The position numbers and the translations under genes were made by a program. This document shows positions 7,176 through 12,412 of a stretch of DNA of 12,412 nucleotides, one piece after another. Below the pieces are notes generated by a model. That model had not been told where the DNA came from, did not search any database, and was given only the letters and a program-made list of their open reading frames with translations. Every line of letters starts with the position of its first letter. The stretch's first letter is position 1. Source of the DNA: Vulcanimicrobiota bacterium (lineage in GTDB: Bacteria; Vulcanimicrobiota; Vulcanimicrobiia; Vulcanimicrobiales; Vulcanimicrobiaceae); NCBI GenBank assembly GCA_014305015.1, contig JACRUB010000068.1:1-12412 (forward strand), written 5' to 3'.

Positions 7176-7331
7176 TTAACGAACCTTCGAGAAATCACGC
7201 GGATAGACCGCGTGGTGCGAGCGCTGCGGTGCGCGCACCGCGATTTCGTCTTGCACTTCTTCAACGTTGAAGGCAAGGTTGATTCGCCACGTTCCCAGGG
7301 TAATGGAAAACTTTGTCCCGATGAACTCCAT
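7176..7331 (-). CDS. Small 51-residue protein, last gene of the ABC operon
   Basis: The ATG lies one base after the stop of the upstream permease gene and is preceded by a strong Shine-Dalgarno, GGAGG, six bases ahead, so translation is very plausible. Codon choice resembles the neighbours. The product starts MEFIGTKFSITLGTWRINL, looks beta-rich in its first half and basic with two histidines near the end (PQRSHHAVYPRDFSKV). It has no membrane segment, signal peptide or metal motif. I do not recognise the family. Its place directly after two ABC-2 permeases suggests an accessory or regulatory peptide for that transporter, but this is inference. Longer frames through the same region begin inside the permease gene and are not needed. 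Confidence 0.65.
   Translation of the reverse strand: MEFIGTKFSITLGTWRINLAFNVEEVQDEIAVRAPQRSHHAVYPRDFSKVR
7196..7240. terminator. Two hairpins at the convergent gene junction, possible bidirectional terminator
   Basis: A perfect 7-base stem with a 5-base loop (CACGCGG-ATAGA-CCGCGTG, 7196-7214) is followed by a perfect 14-base palindrome, CGGTGCGCGCACCG (7227-7240). They start 24 bases past the LivJ-type stop on the + strand and lie within the last codons of the small minus-strand gene. Neither side has a good T tract, so this is not a classical intrinsic terminator. Only three bases separate the two stop codons, so any terminator here must overlap coding sequence. Confidence 0.35.
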
Positions 7332-7332
7332 G

Positions 7333-8385
7333 TTAGGCCTCCAGGCGGCGCCACTGCACGAGTGACGCGGTGATTGCAAGAATCGTGATCGCTCCGAGGG
7401 CGAGGATATCCGCGCCCTGCGTTGCGGCAAGAAATGTAGCCGACACTCCGTTTACCGTTGTCGTGTGACCGTTCTGGGTCACGTAGTACGCCAGCGGGTT
7501 GATGGTATTGATCGCTCGTAAAATCGTTTGAAGCAGTGCATTTGGAATCGAGAGCAGCGAAATCGACATGATCGCGGCAACCCACATCATTCCTATCACG
7601 ATGCCGCAACGCCGTATCGATGCGGTAAGAGCTTGACCCATCGCATACCATGCGAGCGGAAAGAGCACCGCCATCGCGAGATTTCCGGCAGTATCCGCAG
7701 ACGAAACCAGAACCGGGCGACCTAAGAACATGCCCTCGATCACTAAAGCGGTGACGAAGGCGAGCAAGCCGGCCGCGAGAATGCCGGCCGCGTCGATCGC
7801 AAAAAGCGTAAACGCGAGGGTCTGACGCGATACCGGTTTGGTCCACGAAAGCTCAAGGTGCCCGTCGTTTTCCTTGCTCAGACTGCCGCCGATAACCGAT
7901 GCGAAAACCGCTGCGAAGAACCCGCAAAGAACGATGAAGAGGTCGGCTGGAAAGTGACGATCGTTAATATAGTGGATGATATGCGTGCCGTCGGGGGCTG
8001 TATATTCATCAATCCGAATGCCGTCGGGACTGTTTTGGCCGGCAATATTCTGGCGGTGACGGCCCCGGCCGCTCGAACCCATGTGCGACTTCTCAAAGCG
8101 GCGTTGCGATTCATATACAGTGACGACCAGCATGCCCGCCGTGCGTACTTGCACGATGCGCAGTCCACCGGCGGGATCATCGACCTTCGTCGTTTCCGTG
8201 CCGTCCGCGCCAACCTCAACGGTCTTGTGGCCAGACGGCGTGACGTTATAGTGTTCGATCCAGAGGTTGTTCCAGTGTGTGCCTAGACTCAGCCGGCTAA
8301 TGAAGGCAACCAACAACACGGCTCCAAGCACGATTGTGAAGATGCGTAGCGTGCGGAAGACTCGCAAAAATTCTACGTAATACAT
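7333..8385 (-). CDS. ABC-2 type permease, second tandem copy
   Basis: This 350-residue membrane protein starts with an ATG overlapping the stop of the upstream paralogue (TAATG) and has GGAGG just ahead, inside that gene's last codons. It has TM1 (about 14-33), then an external loop of about 110 residues (35-146) and five further membrane segments (about 147-168, 194-218, 234-255, 261-283, 325-345), the ABC-2 export layout with an enlarged first loop. The cytoplasmic coupling segment SKENDGHLELSWTKPVSR (170-187), NTINPLAY (293-300) and the C-terminal QWRRLEA are shared with the upstream copy, as is TETTKVDDPA (63-72) in the loop. The two permeases probably form a heterodimer driven by the ATPase at 9383-10285. 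Substrate is unknown; YtrA-regulated transporters are often linked to cell-envelope stress. Confidence 0.85.
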   Translation of the reverse strand: MYYVEFLRVFRTLRIFTIVLGAVLLVAFISRLSLGTHWNNLWIEHYNVTPSGHKTVEVGADGTETTKVDDPAGGLRIVQVRTAGMLVVTVYESQRRFEKSHMGSSGRGRHRQNIAGQNSPDGIRIDEYTAPDGTHIIHYINDRHFPADLFIVLCGFFAAVFASVIGGSLSKENDGHLELSWTKPVSRQTLAFTLFAIDAAGILAAGLLAFVTALVIEGMFLGRPVLVSSADTAGNLAMAVLFPLAWYAMGQALTASIRRCGIVIGMMWVAAIMSISLLSIPNALLQTILRAINTINPLAYYVTQNGHTTTVNGVSATFLAATQGADILALGAITILAITASLVQWRRLEA

Positions 8386-9383
8386 TAGGCCTCCAACCGC
8401 CGCCACTGCGCGAGCGAAAGCGCAACACCGGCGACAAAGAGTAAGAGCACAGCTAGGACCTGCGCCGCCGTACCGTAGTTCGGTAGAAGCGTGAAAATGT
8501 TCGTGGTCTGTGGGGATGAGAGGAACGCATAGAGGTACGCGACGGGGTTGATCGTGTTGAGCGTGCGTGCAACCGTACCGAGATTCATCCACTGAACGCG
8601 AACGAGTCCGGGAAGAATCAATGCAGCCGGCCATAGCAGCGAGAGCACGAGTCCGCCGCGGCGCATCGACGACGTTGCCGCGAGCACGATCCCGTAGAAA
8701 CTTAGCGCGAAGAGCATTCCGAAGAGGAGCGAGGTCAGCGAGTCACTCACCGTTATGTATGAGGCACCGCCATAGATCGCGAGCACGAGAACGATTGTTA
8801 CGAGCGTAGCCAGCATCACGCCGAGGATTCCAAGTGAGTCAACCGCGACCGAAGCGAGCGCATAACTTTCCCGCGACGCGGGTTTGGTCCACGCAAGTTC
8901 AAGGTGTCCATCGTTTTCGCGCGAGAGGGCAAGCCCTAAAAGAGTCGCGACAATCGCTGCAACACATGCGGCGATCACCAGCAAAATATTCAGCGGGATT
9001 TTTAGGTCGGTATCGATCGTCGACACACGATGCCGCCCACCGTTCGAAGTACTTACTTTCAGGTGACCGAATTCAATGTGCTCGTTCCCGCCTTTCTTCC
9101 CGTTGTAGGCCGGATCGTCAACCGTGATCGTTTCCGTTTTGTCCGGACGAGCGACGATCGTAACGTGCCGACCATGTTTTCCCATAAAAGAACGGGTTGT
9201 GCTGCCGTCAGCGTTGGTATGCGCAGGGATGGTGGAAGGATCAACGCCTTCGATCGAGTTGTTCACGTTGATACTGCCGTGTGAGAACGGCCGAAAAACG
9301 AGCGCAAGCAGCAGAACGGCGCCCAGAACATACCCAACCAAGCGCAGCATGCGCATGACGCGCAGAAACTCTACGTAATACAT
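8385..9383 (-). CDS. ABC-2 type permease, first tandem copy
   Basis: This 332-residue paralogue of the next gene begins identically (MYYVEFLRV) and ends identically (QWRRLEA). TM1 (about 14-31) is followed by an external loop of about 100 residues (32-130) rich in Thr, Asn, His and Gly that contains TETITVDDPA (83-92), then five more membrane segments. The coupling segment SRENDGHLELAWTKPASR (154-171) and NTINPVAY (276-283) match the sister copy, whereas most of the loop differs, suggesting duplication and divergence. The ATG overlaps the ATPase stop as TAATG, and the ribosome site (GGAGAAGG) lies within the ATPase's last codons. It should pair with the ATPase and the sister permease to form an exporter or envelope-stress transporter. 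No substrate can be named. Confidence 0.85.
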   Translation of the reverse strand: MYYVEFLRVMRMLRLVGYVLGAVLLLALVFRPFSHGSINVNNSIEGVDPSTIPAHTNADGSTTRSFMGKHGRHVTIVARPDKTETITVDDPAYNGKKGGNEHIEFGHLKVSTSNGGRHRVSTIDTDLKIPLNILLVIAACVAAIVATLLGLALSRENDGHLELAWTKPASRESYALASVAVDSLGILGVMLATLVTIVLVLAIYGGASYITVSDSLTSLLFGMLFALSFYGIVLAATSSMRRGGLVLSLLWPAALILPGLVRVQWMNLGTVARTLNTINPVAYLYAFLSSPQTTNIFTLLPNYGTAAQVLAVLLLFVAGVALSLAQWRRLEA

Positions 9384-10285
9384 TACGCCTTCTCCACCAA
9401 GTCGGTAGTAACGGTCGCGGGATCGACCGCATTCAAGAAGATGTCTTCCAAGTTGAGATCCACCGCGCGGCAGTTTGCACCCATCTTGGTGAGCTCGTCG
9501 ACGAGGGCATCGGCACCAGTGTGAACGGAAAGGCGCAAGATGCGTCCCGTGCGTTCCATACGATGCACGCGTGAATCGCCGGCGAGGCCATTGGTAGAGA
9601 ATTGATCGGTATCAAAGATCGCTTCGACGATTTTCCAGCCGGCTTTGAGATCGTCGATCGAACCGCCGACAAGCAGCTTGCCTTTTTGCATGATCGCGAT
9701 GTTCTCTGCGGCGCGCTCGACTTGACCGATTTGATGAGACGAAAACACGATGGTCTTGCCTTGCGCCGACGCATCGATGATCAATTTGAGGACCGCACGC
9801 TGATTGACGGGATCGAGGCCGCTTGTCGGTTCGTCAAGGACCAGAATATCCGGGTTGTTCGCGAATGCCATGCATAGCGCGGTCGCGGTGCGCATACCTT
9901 TTGAGAGCGAACGCACTTTCTTCTTCTCACCCAAATCGAAGAGCGCGAGCAATTCTTTGGCGCGGCCGGCATCGAAGCGCGAAAAAGCCCGGCGCTGCAT
10001 CTCGAGATGTTCGCCGATCGTCATCCAATCGTAGAGCACGCTTTTCTCCGGAACGTACGCGAGACGCTCGAACAGAGCCGGCTGCAGTGGCTGACCTTCG
10101 AAGAGCACGCTGCCGGCGGTCGGCGCCGCAAGTCCGAGCATGCACTTAAACGTCGTCGTTTTGCCTGCGCCGTTGGGTCCGAGCAGTCCGAAGACCGTGC
10201 CCGCCTCGATGTCGGCGCTAAAATCATTTACGGCTACAAACGATCCGTAGTTTTTGGTCAGGTTACGAATTGAAATCGCGGTCAT
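9383..10285 (-). CDS. ABC transporter ATPase subunit (ABC-2/YtrB-like)
   Basis: The 300-residue nucleotide-binding subunit has Walker A GPNGAGKTT (36-44), a Q-loop region reading YVPEKSVLYDW (E80 at the usual Q place, common in this subgroup), the signature LSKGM (127-131, in place of LSGGQ), Walker B ILVLDEP (147-153), the D-loop SGLDP and the switch H184 in FSSH. A C-terminal extension of about 90 residues ends in LNLEDIFLNAV, typical of ABC-2 drug, lantibiotic or polysaccharide export ATPases. It is the second gene of the operon, starting three bases after the regulator gene, with AGGAAG about ten bases ahead of the ATG. It would energise the two permeases downstream. Family call is firm, substrate open. 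Confidence 0.93.
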   Translation of the reverse strand: MTAISIRNLTKNYGSFVAVNDFSADIEAGTVFGLLGPNGAGKTTTFKCMLGLAAPTAGSVLFEGQPLQPALFERLAYVPEKSVLYDWMTIGEHLEMQRRAFSRFDAGRAKELLALFDLGEKKKVRSLSKGMRTATALCMAFANNPDILVLDEPTSGLDPVNQRAVLKLIIDASAQGKTIVFSSHQIGQVERAAENIAIMQKGKLLVGGSIDDLKAGWKIVEAIFDTDQFSTNGLAGDSRVHRMERTGRILRLSVHTGADALVDELTKMGANCRAVDLNLEDIFLNAVDPATVTTDLVEKA

Positions 10286-10288
10286 TTT

Positions 10289-10690
10289 TTATTGCTCTTC
10301 CTTTGGAAACCAGCGGTCAACGGCTGTTTGCACGAGTGCGAGAACTTCGGATCGATTAAGACCGATCGATTTTGCTTCGCGAATTGCGTGGGTGAGTGAA
10401 TCCACCGCCACGTCGCTGAGCGCTTTGCGCGCGGTCATCGCGGTCCCATTGCCGCGGACGAACGATCCCCGGCCCGAAGCGGTTTCGATGACTTCATCTC
10501 GCTCGAGATCCCGGTAGGCGCGCGCAACGGTGTTGGGGTTAATCGTCAGGTCAAGCGCGAGTTGCTTGACGGTCGGGAGTTGCTCCCCCGGTTCCAAGAC
10601 TCCGATTGCGACGGAGCGCTTGACCTGATCGATCAGTTGCAGGTAGATCGGAACGCCGCTGCGCGCATCGATCGTGAATACAGCCGGCAT
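10289..10690 (-). CDS. GntR-family transcriptional regulator, YtrA subfamily
   Basis: At 133 residues the protein has only a winged helix and a short helical tail, the YtrA arrangement. The DNA-binding part (about 12-80) reads GVPIYLQLIDQVKRSVAIG, LEPGEQLPTVKQLALDLTINPNTVARAYRDLERDEVIET and GRGSFV, all GntR hallmarks. The tail (about 95-129) would mediate dimerisation and holds no large ligand domain. An in-frame TAG nine bases before the ATG fixes the start, although the ribosome site is poor and the region can fold (GGGG/CCCC pairing). YtrA-type regulators usually repress the ABC operon they head, which fits this order. The likely operator is the inverted repeat at 10871-10888 over the predicted start of its own transcript. 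Confidence 0.92.
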   Translation of the reverse strand: MPAVFTIDARSGVPIYLQLIDQVKRSVAIGVLEPGEQLPTVKQLALDLTINPNTVARAYRDLERDEVIETASGRGSFVRGNGTAMTARKALSDVAVDSLTHAIREAKSIGLNRSEVLALVQTAVDRWFPKEEQ

Positions 10691-10870
10691 CTGGGGCTAG
10701 ACCCGGGGTCCCCAACCAAGGAATAGGCGGCTGTTGGAAAGCTCGGTAGGCATAATCGGGCGGCGTGATTCGCCGGTCAGGCTCGGCTCGAGGCGGTAGG
10801 GCTTGTTCGTCATTTTGGTTCGTCGTTTCTGGACCAGGAGGTCCGGCGCGCATCGTACTGTTGTGATGCC
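10691..10870 (-). other. Long untranslated leader of the GntR-ABC operon
   Basis: If transcription starts near 10880, the message has about 190 bases before the regulator ATG. I see no convincing small gene there; a 115-codon frame exists but its product looks random. Short hairpins can form, for example GGACC-AGGA-GGTCC (10831-10844) and TGGGG/CCCCA pairing (10692-10696 with 10710-10714) next to the start codon, which could limit translation of the regulator. No known riboswitch class is recognised. Confidence 0.3.
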
Positions 10871-10888
10871 GTACTAGTACACTAGTAC
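10871..10888. promoter_or_regulatory. Predicted GntR/YtrA operator, 18-base inverted repeat
   Basis: GTACTAGTACACTAGTAC is an inverted repeat with 8 of 9 base pairs matching between its arms, and its left ten bases are themselves a perfect palindrome. It overlaps the end of the predicted -10 element and the expected start site of the minus-strand operon, so a bound dimer would block RNA polymerase. GTAC-type arms are plausible for YtrA-group regulators. Only one copy was seen in the window. Confidence 0.6.
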
Positions 10889-10914
10889 AATAACACATCG
10901 GTACGAGATGTCAA
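10887..10914 (-). promoter_or_regulatory. Predicted sigma-70-type promoter of the GntR-ABC operon
   Basis: On the minus strand a perfect -35 (TTGACA, 10914-10909) is followed after 16 bases by TATTGT (10892-10887), a 4-of-6 match to the -10 consensus. Start of transcription is expected near 10880, inside the inverted repeat. A TACAAT on the opposite strand at 10886-10891 could be the -10 of a divergent promoter for the diguanylate cyclase gene, but its -35 is weak. Confidence 0.5.
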
Positions 10915-10937
10915 TGCCTAGGGATGAAATTTTCTAA

Positions 10938-10961
10938 ATGCTTCGACAAGCTCAGCATGAC
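10938..10961 (+). repeat. REP-like dispersed intergenic repeat
   Basis: The segment CTTCGACAAGCTCAGCATGAC (10941-10961) with its ATG flank resembles a short dispersed repeat that I recall from many environmental bacterial genomes, whose false translation reads LRQAQHD. It can fold: ATGCT (10938-10942) pairs with AGCAT (10954-10958), or GCTT with AAGC around a CGAC loop. The open frame of the downstream gene begins inside it, so a start at 10938 is almost certainly an artefact. Only one copy lies in this window, so dispersal is taken from memory, not seen here. Confidence 0.55.
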
Positions 10962-11051
10962 GCCGGTGTTCAGCTCATCATGACAAGACTAGGTGCTCTG
11001 GTACGGGTTCTCCCCGATGTGGCGGCGGCTGCGGCTCGCTACCATAAGGAC

Positions 11052-12275
11052 ATGAACGAAGTAACTTGGATCACCGACCAAGAGCTGCGGGTCACGGCCC
11101 TCTCCCGGCGCCTGAGAGAGCTGATGGGCCTGCCGGCGGCGAGCCTGGGCGACCTACCCGTGAGCAACCTCTTCCCCGGCGAAGACCCTTTCCAGATCGC
11201 GACCATCGCCCACGAGTGGGCCCGCGAGGGTGAGCCCGTCGACTTCGAGCTCGACTGGTTTGACGCGAAATACCACCTGCAGGTTCAGCCCCTCCATGGA
11301 ATCGGCGGTGCGATCGTCGGCGTCCTCGGCTCCGCTCGTCCACTGGGGACAGAGACGCTGTCAGCCCTCGGCAGTTGGAACGTGGATCTGCGCACCGGGA
11401 AGACGACGTGGTCCCAAGGGCTGCTGGCGTTGCTCGGACTCGAGGAGCAACCCGCCGATGCGACGGTTCGCGAATTCGACCACCCCGAGGACGCGCAAAT
11501 CGTCGGCGTCACGATAGCCGACGCCCATTTAAAAGGCACGGGCTACCGGTGCGATCACCGAATCGTGCGCGCGGATGGACAGACGCGCTTCGTACAAGTA
11601 CAGGCCCATCTGCATTTCGACCACCACGGCGACGCCGTTACGCTCACGGGCAGTTTGCTCGACATCACCGAGCGCAAAGTAAGCGACGACACGGTCAGCA
11701 ATTTTCCGAACCGCGCGCTGCTTGAAGAGCGGCTGGCCGCATCGATCGCACGCGCGCAGCGCAGCGACCGCCTTTGCGCGCTTTTGTTTCTGGACGTGGA
11801 TGGTTTCAAGGCGGTTAATGACGAGCTCGGGCATGCCGCGGGCGACGAGCTGCTCGCCGCAGTCGGATCGCGGTTGCAAAGGCACGTTCGGTCAAACGAC
11901 ACAGTGGCGCGAATCGGCGGCGACGAGTTTGTCATCGTGCTCGATAATCTTGCGAACAACCACGAAGCCCATGAACTCGCGCGCAAGATCCTTTCCATTT
12001 TTAACGATCCCTTTGCGCTCGCGGGTACGCGCCGGCGCATGAGCGCGAGCATCGGCGTGAGCATCTATCCGTTTACGGCAAGCGCGCCGGCCGAACTGAT
12101 GAACGCCGCCGACGCCGCAATGCATGTGGTGAAGAAGAACGGCGGAAACAGTTTTGAGCCCGCACGTCCGCAGGTTCCGAGCCGCGACGCCCGCAAAGTG
12201 CATCTCGCATGCGTGACTTCTTCGGCGGCAAGACATCACTCCGCACTCGGAGAGAGTGGCTTAGCCTCTGGCTGA
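11052..12275 (+). CDS. PAS-PAS-GGDEF diguanylate cyclase
   Basis: From the ATG at 11052 the protein has 407 residues and no membrane segment. Two PAS-like sensor regions (about 3-95 and 105-209; the second has a PAC end, VTLTGSLLDITERK) precede a GGDEF domain (about 215-370). The active site GGDEF is intact (289-293), with the metal aspartate in LFLDVDGF (D248) and NDELGHAAGD after it. An RxxD inhibitory site (R280-S-N-D283) sits the canonical five residues ahead, so c-di-GMP synthesis with product inhibition is expected. The usual DxLTxLPNR linker reads DTVSNFPNR. The last 35 or so residues after FEPA look unlike the family and overlap the next gene. Start choice is uncertain: ATG at 10980 is possible, AAGGA lies very close to 11052, and 10938 lies inside a repeat. 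Confidence 0.88.
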   Translation: MNEVTWITDQELRVTALSRRLRELMGLPAASLGDLPVSNLFPGEDPFQIATIAHEWAREGEPVDFELDWFDAKYHLQVQPLHGIGGAIVGVLGSARPLGTETLSALGSWNVDLRTGKTTWSQGLLALLGLEEQPADATVREFDHPEDAQIVGVTIADAHLKGTGYRCDHRIVRADGQTRFVQVQAHLHFDHHGDAVTLTGSLLDITERKVSDDTVSNFPNRALLEERLAASIARAQRSDRLCALLFLDVDGFKAVNDELGHAAGDELLAAVGSRLQRHVRSNDTVARIGGDEFVIVLDNLANNHEAHELARKILSIFNDPFALAGTRRRMSASIGVSIYPFTASAPAELMNAADAAMHVVKKNGGNSFEPARPQVPSRDARKVHLACVTSSAARHHSALGESGLASG

Positions 12276-12412
12276 CTCTGCTGTGCCTGCCGCTCGTATT
12301 AGCGCTGGTCGGCCCGTACTTTCATGCCGAAGGTCTCTCAACCGTCATTCTCCTCGCGGTACTTGCGATGGTGTATGTTACGCTGGCGCGCGGGCAACTG
12401 CTCGGCAGCAGC
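12209..12412 (+). CDS. Membrane protein, N-terminal part (runs off the window)
   Basis: The frame stays open to the window end, giving 68 residues: a basic start (MRDFFGGKTSLRTRE), then two hydrophobic segments at about 17-35 (LSLWLTLLCLPLVLALVG) and 43-59 (LSTVILLAVLAMVYVTLA). It overlaps the 3' end of the diguanylate cyclase gene by 67 bases and has no clear ribosome site. Paired N-terminal helices occur in membrane sensor kinases and membrane GGDEF/EAL proteins, but nothing diagnostic is visible, so no function is assigned. Confidence 0.5.
   Translation, partial: MRDFFGGKTSLRTRREWLSLWLTLLCLPLVLALVGPYFHAEGLSTVILLAVLAMVYVTLARGQLLGSS

Noticed and set aside
7858..8286. 142-codon + strand frame antisense to a permease
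   Set aside because: It is the shadow of a clearly supported membrane protein gene, with no ribosome site or recognisable domain.
8383..9396. Tandem permeases as a recent duplication or assembly artefact
   Set aside because: The two copies differ in length and through most of their sequence; only short motifs are shared, so this is an old, genuine duplication.
10551..10898. 115-codon minus-strand frame over the regulator leader
   Set aside because: It begins upstream of the predicted transcription start, overlaps the regulator gene in another frame and its product looks random.
1..12412. CRISPR array, tRNA/rRNA, prophage or insertion sequence
   Set aside because: No regularly spaced repeats, cloverleaf, transposase or phage gene was seen anywhere in the window.

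Overview
The window looks like chromosomal DNA from a moderately GC-rich (high 50s to low 60s percent by eye), environmental, probably uncultured bacterium. Genes are packed with ATGA, TAATG or 1-4 base junctions, GTG and TTG starts occur, and a REP-like dispersed repeat lies in the main intergenic region. A phylum such as Candidatus Eremiobacterota would fit, but that is a guess from gene style and not shown by any marker gene. I saw no rRNA, tRNA, CRISPR array, insertion sequence or phage gene.

Region 1 (71-3575, + strand) is a tight run of electron-transfer and sensing genes. It holds a SCO1/SenC-type fragment lacking its copper-binding CxxxC half, a lipoprotein cupredoxin with a His-Cys-His-Met type-1 copper site, and a Cyc2-like outer-membrane protein. 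The last has one CxxCH heme domain followed by a probable beta-barrel, and is split by a one-base frameshift near 1555. An OmpR-family response regulator and its histidine kinase follow. The mix recalls the blue-copper plus Cyc2 plus cytochrome-oxidase logic of iron oxidisers and is the most interesting part of the window. Extracellular electron uptake is an inference, not something the sequence proves.

Region 2 (3613-7172, + strand) is a UbiD-family prenylated-FMN decarboxylase, a UbiA-family prenyltransferase and a LivJ-type periplasmic binding protein, joined by an ATGA overlap and a 3-base gap. The first two are consistent with quinone, most likely menaquinone, biosynthesis.

Region 3 (10914 down to 7176, - strand) is one operon: a YtrA-type GntR repressor, an ABC-2 ATPase, two tandem paralogous ABC-2 permeases with large external loops, and a 51-residue protein of unknown function. 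A good -35/-10 pair and an 18-base near-perfect inverted repeat over the predicted start site suggest autorepression. The operon ends 3 bases from the convergent LivJ-type gene, where two hairpins may serve as a terminator.

Region 4 (10691-12412) holds the operon promoter and leader, the dispersed repeat, a PAS-PAS-GGDEF diguanylate cyclase with intact active and inhibitory sites, and the start of a membrane protein that runs off the window.
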